Positions 1-46,858 are shown, counted from the stretch's first letter. The stretch: DNA of 64,000 nucleotides from Seriola aureovittata (GCF_021018895.1 NC_079375.1:14707992-14771991); one strand, 5' to 3'. The notes: generated by a model from the letters alone, not told the origin. Program-made: numbers and translations.

Positions 1-2355
1 GCCAGGACTGTCGTGACTATGATGAAAATGATAAAGGTGGCTTTGGCATAGATGTGGGCTCCCACCTGTGATGACAAACATGGTCAATTAAGGAATTAGT
101 GGCAGATTACATGTCTACATATATGATATTTTGTCCCCCTTGCAAAAGGAGGGCAACATCCGTTTTTCTATGACCTGTGTGTTCATCCATTAAACTTCTT
201 GGTTCAGAGCAAGATATGAAATACAGACAGCAATAAAATTCTATTTGACATTTATGGACCAGTGATGATTAATAAAGATTTGTTGAACCTCTGACTTTTA
301 CCTTTGCACCACTTTGAAGTCCAGGTTCTCCCTTGATTGTCAATTTGGCACTTTATGGTCTTGGCAATAAAATTTGCTCATGGATATCCATGGTCCTTAG
401 AGGACAAACTATAATGTTCATGGTGACCACCATTTGGCCAAAAGATCCAATTGTACATTACATATATGCATTTCAACTTTTATTATTTTAATGCTCCCCT
501 GTCCTTTGCTTTAAATTGCAGTCAGGAAAAAACTCTAAATTTGCATTATGTTTGATCTAAATCTTTAAACTGGCGAATAAGATGTCAAATCTATCCAACA
601 TTTTTGTGATTGCGTCATGTAACCAACATTGCAGGCTTTTTATTCAAAATGTTTGTGTATTTAGCAAAACATAGCTCTCAGAAAAATAAATCACAAAACT
701 CCCTTCATTTGTATAAGCCCAAGATTTGCTCACAATATGTATTCATGTTAATTTTGAAATATTTAACTAAATGAAAAATAATGGCATCTCACCAAGCAGA
801 CAATGAAACAAAGGAAGAGTAGGACGGTGCCATAAAGCAAAGACCACCAGTATCCTGTAGGCAAAACCTGATGGAGACCTGCAACATGTGCAGCACCCTC
901 TGTGGAGGGACAGTAAAACAGGGATAATATATCAACACACTCACAAGCCTGCAAGCCCCACCATGTCCCAATGGACCTTACCTTCTGGGATGCCAAAGGC
1001 AGACAAGATAGCCTCAACCAGACCCAAAATGTAGAGAGCACTGCCGCACACATTGGCAAAGAAAAACATGATCCCAATGCTGCCACCAAACTCTGGACCC
1101 AGGGCTCGACTGATCATGTCTGGTATCCAAGTTAAGGAATTTCTCCAGATTCATAAATGTAAACCAAGCACGTCTGTACACAATATCTCACCTAATTAAA
1201 GAACTGGGCCATTAGTGGATAAAACAAATCATGTGGAGAATTTAAATGCAGGGAAGCAGCAGTAAAGGATACAGTAGGCACCTCCAGCGTCTAAAGCCCC
1301 ATTGGTGGAAATGGCGCACACAGAAAGCACAGTCATTGTGATAATGAAGTAGGCCACCAGGAACATGGCAATAGATTGATAGAGCCCGGCTTGACCCACA
1401 ACAAATCCTGCCAAAAGTAGGATGAATCTTTTATTTATATAGAGGCCTAATGTTTCCCAGGTCTGCAACATTACTATTGTTTGCAAAGTTCCATGGCGAT
1501 TCTTTTTTCTACTGCTCTCTTCCATTGTTTACATTATGAACACTTTTTCTTCCAGGTAGTTTCCAGTTTAAATAAATATTATTTTTTAAGTGAAATTATT
1601 TTTGATGGCATTTGTATTTTACCAAGACCCAAGTGGATTCAGTGAGAGTTGCTTAACCAAACAGTCCATCAACCTATATTAATCAGCAACAACACTAACC
1701 AGTTTAGTCATTTTTGAAAGCAAAAATTACAAACATTTGCTTCTGAAATGTAAGAACTTAATGCTTTTTGTTGTCATACTTGATAGTAAAAATGAACCTC
1801 TTTGGGTTTTTGACTGTTGGCTGGACAAAACGTGACGTTTAAAAACTTAGGTTTAGCTTATGGAAAATTATAATGGGCATTTTTTTCCTTTTTGATATTT
1901 TTAAAGACAAAACGATTAATTGATTGATCCAAAAAAAAAAAAAAAAATGGCTGTAGTCTTAAATTCAATGGCTCAACTTAGTCCCCAATTGGATTGTTTA
2001 GCTAGCTAGCATCTCGGCGCGGCTTCTGTCAACTTATAGACATAGACCTTACCACTAACCACGGTCACAGTAGGCATTGAGATTTATTTATTTATTCCTC
2101 TAATTGTAATTGTTTTAGTGCTTTTACAGTCGTTGTAACCTACTCACCAATTCGCAGAAAAACAACGACGCTGAACATGGACAGTAAAGTTGGTATGACC
2201 ACTCCAAACACCACTCCGAGTTTTGGGGCGTTTTTTTCCTTGGTCCGTCGGCCGTCTCTGCCCGCCTTAGCACTGCTGTGTTTGGGAACATCTTTCGGCT
2301 CCGGGCCAGTGCTCGTGGTGAGTCGATAATGAAGAAGAGGAGCCTTTTCTGACAT
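1..2355 (-). CDS. slc12a9: Solute carrier family 12 member 9 (CCC-interacting protein), N-terminal exons, partial
   Basis: SLC12A9 is the divergent member of the cation-chloride cotransporter family, a multi-pass membrane protein reported to interact with other family members; its own substrate is not settled. Five coding exons on the minus strand join in phase: 2148-2355 (start codon at 2353-2355), 1273-1407, 982-1119, 793-899 and 1-65, the last cut by the window edge. The soluble N-terminus ([12 protein letters not shown]...) is followed by the first membrane helix ([19 protein letters not shown]), then GFVVGQAGL, a helix ending [12 protein letters not shown], and [15 protein letters not shown], all characteristic of SLC12A9. 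Later exons give further helices ([14 protein letters not shown]) and the start of the next ([14 protein letters not shown]). All introns are GT-AG. About 215 residues are present of roughly 900 in the family. thpo follows upstream in the same orientation, about 1.5 kb away. Identification rests on remembered family sequence. Confidence 0.93.
1735..1935. repeat. Degenerate teleost hAT-type DNA-transposon fragment in slc12a9 intron 1
   Basis: The stretch has the pattern of a common non-autonomous fish repeat: a core like 'gactgttggctggacaaaac' followed by an A-rich end containing 'acgattaattgattgatcc'. The same core wording recurs at about 41.8 and 55.4 kb in this window. Boundaries are approximate and the family assignment is from memory. 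Confidence 0.4.
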
Positions 2356-2640
2356 GGCGGTTAAGTTAAAGGTAATTAACGGTAAGTGCGTCTCACTGGC
2401 GTCAACCGTAAAAATCTTTCAAACGCATGTGCTCAACTAACACGTCTAGAGTGCTGTAGCTATGGCGATATCTGCTAACATTCGAACTAGCGTTAGCTCA
2501 CCGTGGCGTAAGATAGCCTAGCAGCCGCCATTCACTTCGACTGCTCCCTTGCACCGGGCCCAGTTCACCTTCTGCAGGTAATGACGGTTTGCTAATGAGC
2601 TGAAAAAATTACGTTGCTTCCTGAAATTGGCTCATCCAAT
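2356..2640 (-). promoter_or_regulatory. Probable slc12a9 promoter and 5' UTR
   Basis: This block directly upstream of the slc12a9 start is richer in CpG than its AT-rich surroundings and carries two CCAAT-type motifs (ATTGG near 2625 and CCAAT near 2636). No TATA box is evident, as is usual for a housekeeping promoter. The transcription start is not identifiable from sequence alone. Confidence 0.45.
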
Positions 2641-3817
2641 CACTCACAGCTTCGCCTTGATTAATATCCGCCGACTAATTTGTTTAAAGCCATATCTGTT
2701 AATAGTACAAGTACCTAAAAACAAAATCACTATCTACCTAACTAGGCAGCTACCATCTAAAATAAATACATGACTAATTAGACAATGGTGTAATATAACA
2801 GACAGTTTATTGCATATTATATTGGGAGGGTTTTCTATCATCATCATCACATAAACAGTATTTGTATTGATATAACTGTTGCAAAAATGTCCTTAGATGC
2901 AACATTTGAGCATTTACATAAAGATATTCACAAAGAAATCCAAGGTGGATTTCCCAAAATAAAAAAAGGAATACAAAGGAACATGCACAAATCATAGCAA
3001 ATCATAATTCTTTAAAATAAAAATGTAAACAGACATAAGAGCTAAAAGTGCAATTAGAATAAGCAAAACCTGCTCACTGAATTTATACCAGAAAGGTATA
3101 GCAATATTTTCCAGTCTTCATTGTTCTTCAGTGTCTTTTATAACTTATATATGATTTTTCATTTGATGCGCAGTAACTGTCTAGCACTATTAGCATAATA
3201 TCCACTTTGGGAGACATTTCTACCACTGACAAGGAGCAAAACAAATTTGGCCTGAAAACATGAATTCAGACAACCAAGCTGACCTTTTGGTTCTAGCCAT
3301 GTGATCAAGGTGGAGAACAACCTCAACATGAAACCGTCATTTGGATTTTGATAGTTCTGCATACAGTGGAGACATGGAGAAGCTGCCTGTAAGCTACATT
3401 AAAGAAGGTACTTGCTTTTTGGTAGATTGCAGGTTTGTTTCGGTTGTACACACCTACAACCAAATTCAAAGTATCCTTAGCTTAATGAATGATACAAAGA
3501 ACTGCTTGTTTCTTCCAAGATACTCATTATTGCATACATATTGATGTCTTTTATTTTCCTTACTTATCCAGATGTAGTTCCTCTTCATGACTGGCAGAGA
3601 TGGGTGTATTTCTGCTTTTTTACCCTTAAAGAGTGTGTATACATATCACAGTATACAAAAGAAGACTTTTTACACATGAGAATTTTGAAGGTGAGGAGAA
3701 AATCCAGATTAGTCCTGCTGTTTTGCACTGGCGGACTTCATTGACTTGGGGCTCCAGTGGAGCTGAATTGAATCCCCATTTGTGAAGAATAATGGGTTCA
3801 CTAAAGTTGTTTTTGAG
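2641..3817 (-). other. thpo 3' flank and probable 3' UTR
   Basis: No coding exon could be supported here. On the minus strand, candidate AATAAA poly(A) signals follow the thpo stop at 3550-3555 and 2806-2811. The second lies in an AT-rich stretch before the slc12a9 promoter and would give a 3' UTR of about 1 kb. Which one is used cannot be told from sequence. Confidence 0.35.
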
Positions 3818-5594
3818 TCACTGGTAAGTGCAGCTGTCTTCCAGGTTAATCATGAACTGCTCCAGTTTGCCTGAGATCAGCTGTTTGTATCTCAACAGGA
3901 GTGTGCTCAGACTCTGGGAACTTCGAGGTACACAAGACAGTGATGGGCTCACCACTGGCCCCTGCTGGTCCAAAAAGAAAACACAACAATGAAAATGGTT
4001 TTGAAATTAACAGAAAGAATATGAACAAAAGTGAGAAAAGGTGGCTGGACATCAAACCAAAAGGTAAGGTGACATAACACCCAACAATTAAAAAATTTCA
4101 CTATTTACTGATGGAACATTTATAAAAACTCAAAACACAAATTAACTTCCCAAATTTTAGGATATTATGTAAAACACAGATCACAGGATGTCCATCTTGC
4201 GTTTGTGTGACTTTCAAGAACAACTGTCTCACTGGGAAAGTATGTACTGCTATCTTCTTCTTGTCCTGAGGAAGGAAGGCTTGGGGGTCACACGACATAA
4301 GATCATCACTCCCAGGGCACGGAATTCCAGAAAGCCACAGATTTATGAGAAACCAGGATATTTCCACACCATAGGAAACTGATAATGCTTCTAAATCAAA
4401 TACTAAATCAGTTGGAGAGAAGCCCATCAGCACGTTATCTGTCATTAGGTGCGAATTTTCATCAGCATGTCGATGAATTTTTAGCCCACTTAGCTTTGAT
4501 TTGGTCATTTGCAGGACAAAAGGCATTTTGGTGTGTAAGTAAAAATCAAAAGTGAAAGTTTCATAGAAGTTTCATAGACACTGGAGTGCTGTTAACAGCA
4601 GTAAATTAGAATCTTCTTCACAATAAAATATGCTCATTTAAACAAACATGTTTTCAAGACATCCAGAAACTTTGCAACCAAATTTACAGCTACCTTGACA
4701 TGTATGCTTTTTTGACCCATAACCACCAAATGCAGTTTGTAACCATGACAGCTTCTTACACTCAGCTGAAGGTGTGTGAGAATGAGCAGGTAGTTGTTGA
4801 TGTTGTTCTCCAATTTCTGCAGTAGTGAAGCAACACATCCTGGATGATTCAGGGCCCTCACAGCCTTCACACCTTCAATAAGAAGCCTGAAGGATGCAGC
4901 TATGTCTCCCCTCTTCTCCTGGTTCTGCAGTAACACACATACAGAAAAAGAAAGGCAAAAAAATCTATAAAAAAAACAAGGTAAACTACTAGTAATAAAC
5001 CCACTATGGCTATAGTAGAGGATTTTGGACTCATACATGTGCCAACATACTGATTTGTTTTCCCAAGATGCTACATGAAGCTCTGTGCATGGTAGCGGAA
5101 CTGGTGTGGAGAGGGTCATGACGCCATTGCAGTCACTCTGCCAAGGAGAAGACATGGAAAAGAGGTGACAGAAGCCAGACAAATAGGTGGATAACAAAGA
5201 GACAGACTGATGTGAGACTACAGGTAACAACAGACAAACAGAAAGAAAAGATACATCAGCCCAGCAGGAGTAAGAGAGACAGAGAAATGTTGGGAAGGTT
5301 TATCTCTCAACCGCAAAGAAACAGTTATATCCTCACCAGTGCACTCTCCATTTCTGCCACAATATTCATAGCCCTCCTGGTGGCTCTATTACACACAAAG
5401 TCTATGGGTTTGGTCTCAGCATCCCACACCTCAGAGGCTACCATACAGAGCAGCAGGAGTCCTGGACAAACACACAAACACAAACTGAAGCTAAGGCACC
5501 ACAAGCCAGCTTATTCAGCTTTCAACACTTACACGAATATCTTCATGAGTTAAATTTGATTAGTTTAGGCTCACTACTCACTGCTTAAAGCCAT
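3818..5594 (-). CDS. thpo: Thrombopoietin (megakaryocyte growth factor cytokine), tail-less form
   Basis: Five short exons on the minus strand join in phase: 5582-5594, 5337-5461, 5051-5137, 4760-4924 and 3818-3964, giving 178 residues. The 13-nt first coding exon (four codons plus one base) and the 29-codon third exon match the THPO/EPO gene plan. A signal peptide (MALSRLLLLCMVASEVWDA) precedes the cytokine. Four cysteines fall where human THPO has its two disulphides: FVC, SDC, HPGC and EDSC. Segments such as STPVPLP, LLIEGVKAVR and HPGCVASLLQKL resemble human THPO much more than EPO. The D-helix exon has LLLRYKQLISGKLEQFM, then the stop only four residues after the last cysteine, so the long glycosylated tail of mammalian THPO is absent. 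One N-glycosylation sequon (NKS) ends exon 3. The known role of the family is to bind MPL and drive thrombocyte production. Neighbours clcn2, fam131a and eif4g1 match the human 3q27 THPO cluster. Confidence 0.88.
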
Positions 5595-6775
5595 GCCCTG
5601 CTTGGCCTCTCCTGATGAGTCCACATTTGTTCCATTAAGAGATTTGCCAGGTGGAAAATATCTTGTGTCCACTGTAGTGTCTCAAAAAGAGGAGCTGTGT
5701 GTCCTTTTTGTCTTCTCACCACTTGATTTCCCACCTTCTCATTCAGTAGTGGGAAGTGCGAGTGTTATCTAGCCTGAGAGCAGGATGCGCTCCAACTTTC
5801 CTGCTGCGCAGCATAACAAAATGTTATAGACCGAAAATGGCATTTCATTGATATTAGCAGGACTATTTTGCTTCTTGTTTGGCCAGAGTTGGCTTTTAGA
5901 GCGTTCAGGGAACAGCATGATTGCTGACTAAAAGGTTAATGATTTATTATTGTGAAAGACTCCATTTACACAGCTGGTATCAAATCCAGTCACTACTGCT
6001 GGAGGCTATTTACTTTTTGTCAAGATTTGCCCAGGCTACTAGAGGTATAGCAGCTTGGGTTCATATAATTCACAAATTGATGTCAGAGGGAGCTACACAG
6101 CCCACATACATCACGTGGGTGTGTGTGAGGTCTGTGGTTGTGTAGGCTGTGTGTGTTGACTTATCTGTCTGACATAATACACATACGTGACTTAGAAAAG
6201 AGCGTTTTTTAGTCATCTAAAACCCTGTCGCAAAGGTTGCTGACAAGCCAGGTTGTGTTCACTTTTAGGTCCAAATTTAGTTTTATATTTTTCTAACTTT
6301 AATTTTTTAAATAATTACACTTAAATTTTGACTAAGCTGTATATCCTAACGGGCATATGGTCTTTGTAGGCAGGGACAAGGTAAAATCACTGCCAACGTG
6401 ATCAGCCATCCGAGGTTCGTTTAATAGCCTTACTGGTGTATTTGTCACCCAGAAGGAGAAGTGAACAAGCGGTCTTCACCCGGATACACGCAATCATCTA
6501 TCAGGGTGTAATGCCAGGGGGGCGCAGCTGGAGGACGCGGTGACGCTCCAATTCAATTGCTGTGTGGAGGTTGAGGGGGTCTAATAGCTGTAAAAGACAT
6601 AGATAAGAGAAAACATGGGAGAATGCACCATCCATCCTCATTTCAGACACACGTGCTCACCCCCAGCACCCCAGCCTGCTGGACATTGACTGAGCCCCTG
6701 CCCTCTTCTATTTGCGCCCAAGCTGTTTATGCGTGCCATGATTAAGACGCATGACGCCTAATATTAGACCTTAAA

Positions 6776-6806
<31 letters not shown>

Positions 6807-6989
6807 TGTGTGTGTTGTCACATACAAGGAGAGTGAGAGAGCAAGAGAGGGAGAGGGGGGAGAGAGAGAGATGCAGAGAAATATAGAGAGCATCAGGACT
6901 AAACACATGTTCTGTTTTTTTCTCTCCAAGCCTCCACCTATCTCTGCAGATAATCCCGACCTTCTTAATTAAGACGAATGTGCGCCGCG
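5595..6989. other. Intergenic DNA upstream of thpo
   Basis: No gene was found. The proximal part (5595-5780) would contain the thpo promoter, but no TATA box or other clear element was seen. A (GT)n microsatellite with a CGCG interruption lies at 6775-6813, followed by a purine-rich GA tract to about 6890. Confidence 0.5.
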
Positions 6990-7558
6990 GCTCCGCAGAT
7001 AATGACCGGAGCGCCTGGATTTCTGCACACAAGGAGAAAGCTGCGGGCCATGGCACTGACGGTACCCGCATTGCATCACGGACACGACACCCGGTACCCC
7101 GCTGTTTCCCTCCCACCTCAACTTGAGCCGATGAGGAGACTGTAGCATCTTATCATAGAGTTTCTTTGACTCACAATCCCATGCAGCCGCGCTCTCAGAC
7201 GGCCGGCTGCTGCCTGCTCCGCTGTGCGCTGCTCTGGAGGCGCAAAGCCGGTAATTACGCGCCGTGCTGACAACTTTGGCGCGGTGCTATATAGCCTATG
7301 GATTGCGCATCAGCAACAGGCCAGTCGCTGGCATCTACTGAGATTTCCCTCCGGTGGAGTGAAGTGTGATCCCCGGGAGTCATCCGCAGCCCGGTCACAT
7401 CATCGATTGAGTGTGCGCTGCAACCTGTAGCTGTGTGCCCCTTTGTTTCAGTCATTATTCCGCTAAGGCGCAATGGAGGGACACAGCTGACGGTTTTGAC
7501 TCTGTAGCCCGAGGAGGAGAGAAGAAAAAAGAGAAGGAAAGCAGCCCCAGTGGAAGCC
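6990..7558 (+). promoter_or_regulatory. CpG-rich promoter-like block with a candidate non-coding first exon
   Basis: GC content and CpG density rise sharply here compared with the flanks. The block ends in AAGCC followed by a strong splice donor GTAAGT at 7559-7564. The only ATG near the end (7472) opens a four-codon frame, so an exon here would be untranslated. It could be an upstream alternative first exon of clcn2 (same strand, 3.2 kb before the coding first exon) or a non-coding transcript divergent from thpo. I could not pick the matching acceptor. Confidence 0.35.
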
Positions 7559-10380
7559 GTAAGTATGCTGCATCCTGACAAGATACATCACTGTCTCTTT
7601 TCTCTCTCTATAAAGTGTTAAATCCATGCTGAACTTTGTCAATATCCAGCTCAAGGGCAAATGGTAATTGAAGGTATGATTGGGTTATGTTGTATTTGCT
7701 GGTATTCTGGTGTCATTTTGTGATAAATTTCCTGTTAGTTCCAAGTATTTTCTGCCAGCTGCCAGCAGCAATGACTGACATTTAAAAAACTTGCCACACA
7801 AAACAGAAAAGAGCACAGGTGGTTGGACATCTTAGTGTTGCACATCAAGGACTCAAGGTCCTTGTAGTAGCTATGTATGTATGTTTGAGAAAATGCACAC
7901 ATATATGCCAAGTATGTCAGATGACTTTTTTTTTTTACTTTTACTTTTAGGCCCATGATAAGAAATAACTTTCCCTAGAATGGCACACAATTTAGAATGA
8001 CATTAAACTAAACCAAACCTTCACTTAATTCCTACCATTACCTAACCATTAAAGGTCTATTAAGGTCTCATGATTTCTCATCATGTGGACACTGAGCTCT
8101 CTTAAGAAAGGAAGACCTCTTTCTCTTCACTGACACAAACTGGACAGGAGACATGTTGTTTTTCCTCTTGTATGCTGGTACCACACTGCCATCCATGCAG
8201 AGGTGGATGGTGTATATCTAAAGAATCCTGTGGAGATGGAGAGATGTGGGTCAGTGTGCTGGTGCTCGGGGCTGCAGAGCACCCAGTTCCTCTGCTGCCG
8301 GGGCCACCGTACCTCTGCCTGTGTGTGGCTGCCAGCTCCCTGATAAAATGAAGGCGATGACACTCTTACTCTCACTTACGAAAGAGGGATTTGATGTGAT
8401 GACAAGCTGTGGGCCTAAGGTGCATATGAACCTGAAGAGCATGAGTAATGAGATTTGTGAAAGTGTGTGTTTGTGTGAGAGTGTGTTTTTGGGTGAAATC
8501 CCGCAGTGGTCTCAGAGGTCCTGGTTCACTCTGGTGCCTGTGGTCCAGCGCTTTGAACCGGTTGCCTTGCCAACAGCCAATCAGCTGCAGTCTTGTGCAG
8601 GACTGTTTTATCTGTCAGCAAGTCATTGACTCCCTCCCAGAGGAATTAAGTCTTTTAACCTGTAAAAGATCAGTTACTTTGATATTCAAATGTACGTTGG
8701 CCTGTGACCAGTTAAATTGTTTAATGTGATACTGTCACTTTAAAGTTTGAATTCATTAGTGACCTGCTGTTTTTGTGGCACAGTTTCATACCGATGTGAT
8801 GAACTGGCCATTTGCTTTGGTCCAAGAAAGTCCTGAACACCTGAAAATTTAAACCCCCTGAATTTTCCATCCAACTGCAGGCATATTGGCAAACACGATG
8901 GATGTTTGGCGCCTGACAAAACAGCAGTGAATCCTTGGAACAGTGGTTATCTTTCAGGTGTGAGTCTCACTTGGCACCACATCTTTCAGCGCAATAGATT
9001 TCACTGCCGGTGAGTAGCACCCACGAAAAGCCTTTAGTGAAAGCCCAGAGAGATGAGCTCACAGTATTATATTACATGTGTCATCTGCGGAAACAAAATG
9101 CTATGAGAGTGTAACAAACTTTAAAGTGTGAGCGTTTAGTGTTGAATGCAAGCTCCCCTGAAAAGTATACATATACTCGAAGTGACTGCTGTTGTGATCA
9201 TGAGCATGACACTTCACTGCAAAATGATCTCCATGGAGATTTTCAGCAGCCAATAGAAATCAGTGGTCATCATTCAATAATTACTCGCATATTCCTCTCA
9301 AGGCCCTGGGTGCTTATTGCCTTCATGCTTTAAAGAGTTTAAGAGTTGTCACCGTCATTCTGGTTCAGATTTCATCAGCATGACAAGATTTAGAATTCAA
9401 ATGGGTATTGCGCATTTTACACGTGAAGTTCAGTTTATTTGTCATGGGGCGTACTACACAGCCCGTGAAAACAGTTGCATGAATTCTGTGGCCTTAGAAG
9501 GAGCTCTCTAAAGTCTGAGAAAAAGACAGACAGACAGAGAGTAGTCTGCTGAGTCTCAGTGACCAGAATAGGATCCAGTTTTTGGAGTTTGACCAATACA
9601 AAAAACTGAAATTTTGGTTTCCAACACTGCTTCAGTTTCACCATTCTCCTCACCCTCATCTTTATGATAGTGTAATACTAAATTGTTGGAGTGCCTCTTA
9701 AGAACACACAACTACAAAGGAAGACAGAAAATAGTGCAGTGAAATTTGGAAAGATAATCAGAAATCAAATCTATGACATATAGCCTAAACTGATTGTACA
9801 AAACACTGGAGCAACTTAGACTTGGAGCTACTTATCCTCTTAAATACAGTAATGAAGTAAAAGAGCCATTATCAGACATATAGTTTAACCCTTAAAGAAG
9901 CTATAGCTACCATTAATGAGGGAGCTAATAACTTAATGCAGGAGATAAAGAGGTGTTTATAGTCGAAACAGCTGAGAAAAAACGTGTGGGGCAATGGCTT
10001 ATTTAGAAAGTTCAGTGTATTCATACATTAGCCAACATTTAACATCCTGTGTGAAGGATGGCAGCAGAAGATGTCTTACATCAGCGGAATAAGGCAATCA
10101 TAAAGTCACTAATGGGAGCACAGGCACCTTTCTTTATTCATTTAGGCACTTAAGGGGTTATTGTAAAGATATCTTCATGACATTGATGGAGCTATAAATC
10201 TCAGGCCACCACAAGCCTCACCCTCCTGAATTACTCATCACACTTGATCAATCCAGTGATGACTCAAAGCAAAGGACAAGTATATTTATATTAAAAAAAA
10301 AGCATATTCTCTACATCATAATTTTCGCAGTCCTTTATTATACCTGCACCTGCATACGCCTCCGCACCAAAGCACAAAAA
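7559..10380. other. Non-coding DNA between promoter-like blocks
   Basis: I see no exon, RNA gene or recognisable mobile element. The longest open frames (about 8246-8629) have repetitive or low-complexity composition and no family resemblance. Confidence 0.45.
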
Positions 10381-10732
10381 AAAAAAAATCTTGAACATCA
10401 TCAAGTCCAGTAACTCCAGAGAGAGAGACAGTAGCACAGTGAGGGTGGAGGAGGGAGGCGGTGTTTTGCAGTCAAACCGCGCCAGCGCTGCTGCGAGGCG
10501 ACAGCCAGCTATACTCTCATCTGGCACACGCACACACACACGCACACACACGCTGACACACACGGCGGCGACGCTTTGCATCATGCAGGAGGGCTTATGA
10601 TAAGAAACCTGTTACACACTGCACATGTGATGGCAGGCGGCCGCGCAGAGTCCTCCTCCGCAGATTAATTAGCGGGGCGACTCGCACTCCTCAGAGTCTC
10701 GGATTGTGGGTTTTAATGAGGATATTGCGGCA
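10381..10732 (+). promoter_or_regulatory. Probable clcn2 proximal promoter and 5' UTR
   Basis: A CpG-rich stretch containing a (CA)n tract (10528-10562) and several GCGC/CGGCGG clusters runs straight into the clcn2 start codon at 10733. No TATA box is evident. An in-frame stop (TAA at 10715-10717) lies upstream of the ATG, which supports that start. Confidence 0.5.
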
Positions 10733-45490
<34,758 letters not shown>

Positions 45491-46700
45491 CCAGATCCAT
45501 ACTGTCGCCTCATGAATACTGACGTTTCTTACATTTGTAGAGGTCACACTCAACTCCAAGTCCAGCCTAGATACCTGAGTTTCTAACGTTGTGGTGTGAG
45601 TGAGCGAGTGAGAGTGAGCTTGGGTAGATGTGACATTGAGTATTCTACTGCGCAGACGCCTATTTAAAGGATAAACCTGGATTTATTCTATATATTTTTA
45701 TTTCTGTCAATACATCCTGTGAAAAGACCAAAAGGAACAATGGGTTTGTCCGTCTTCTAACTCTTTCTGACGGACCTGCCCTTTCTGTGACTCTCAGCCC
45801 CAAGCTCATTCATTCATGAATCTTTAAACGGAAACGCTATTGAGTTTACGCATCATGATGTCACTTGAGTCAGCATCAGTTAGGTCTGAAAACAACAAGT
45901 GATGTTATATGAGAAGTTGAGGTTTCGAAGCGTGTCTCAAGTCTAACTGAGCTTTCCTGGGGAAGCACGCATCGACACACGGATCATTCTAGATGTATGA
46001 CGTAACTGATGACGCCTCGCTTTCTGTCCGTGTCACTGCGTTTGGTGACGGTTCCAATTACGGAGCAACATTTGACTGTGTATATAAGACCTCCAAGAGA
46101 AATGATGCATTTTCATAGTTTTTGGTCCGTGATACTGATTGACTTTCTTGTACTAGTGGCTTGTAATTGCGACGGATCCATTTCTCCCAATAATTTAACA
46201 GGATTATTTAACAGATTATTAGGAACCCTAACCCCTAACCCTAACCCTAACCCCTAACCCCTAACCCCTAACCCTAACCCTAACCCTTCAAGATCAAGTA
46301 GTGCTTTTATTGGGGACTATATTCAGCTGTGGATTAATACACACTCTGTTCTCTAGTGAGTGTTTACAGAACTAGGATTTTGTGTGTGGGACGTTATCCA
46401 AATTCATCGTGATAAAGGAACATGTCACCCAGTGTAACTACGAGGATCACTATTAAAAAAAAAAAAGCAAAATAATGTCCTAGAGTAGGTGAACACTGGT
46501 TTGTAGCAAACGTAATTGAAGTAAATAACACGTTTTTAACAGCAGTGGGACGATATTTGTGGGATTTGACTCAAAAATAAACGACAGTGCGCATGTTTAG
46601 TGTGATGGAGGATCATGTCGACCGGTGCAAAAACATGTTTTGTTGTGTTTTTAATTGTTTTAGGAACAACAGTGGAGCTCTATGGCGCGCAGGAATAAAT
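45491..46700 (+). other. clcn2 3' UTR and downstream flank
   Basis: No further coding sequence. The first plausible plus-strand poly(A) signal is AATAAA at 46576-46581; another is near 46694. clcn2 and fam131a are convergent, with 3.4 kb between their stop codons. Confidence 0.45.
46224..46288 (+). repeat. Interstitial telomeric repeat (CCCTAA/CCCCTAA)n
   Basis: About ten units of CCCTAA mixed with the one-base-longer CCCCTAA variant, i.e. (TTAGGG)n and (TTAGGGG)n on the minus strand. It begins and ends abruptly in unrelated sequence between clcn2 and fam131a. Confidence 0.95.
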
Positions 46701-46781
46701 TACATCAGGCTTTGGTTACACAGAAAAATACTAGTTTGGCCTTTTCATGGGATTTGATGGCAATAACAAATATAGAATATC

Positions 46782-46782
<1 letters not shown>

Positions 46783-46857
<75 letters not shown>
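46783..46857 (+). repeat. (TG)n microsatellite, about 37 units
   Basis: Perfect TG dinucleotide array in the clcn2-fam131a intergenic region. Confidence 0.97.

Positions 46858-46858
<1 letters not shown>

Noticed and set aside
4101..4526. A 141-residue minus-strand frame between thpo exons 4 and 5
   Set aside because: It falls wholly in thpo intron 4. The composition does not resemble any protein I know, and thpo exons 4 and 5 join in phase without it.
3818..5594. Erythropoietin as the identity of the five-exon cytokine
   Set aside because: EPO and THPO share the exon plan, and slc12a9 is an EPO-side neighbour. However, the HPGC cysteine, the STPVPLP segment and the four-cysteine pattern match THPO, as do the neighbours clcn2, fam131a and eif4g1.
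46224..46288. CRISPR-like array
   Set aside because: The repeats are directly adjacent six- and seven-base telomere units with no spacers, and the genome is vertebrate. No CRISPR array is present anywhere in the window.
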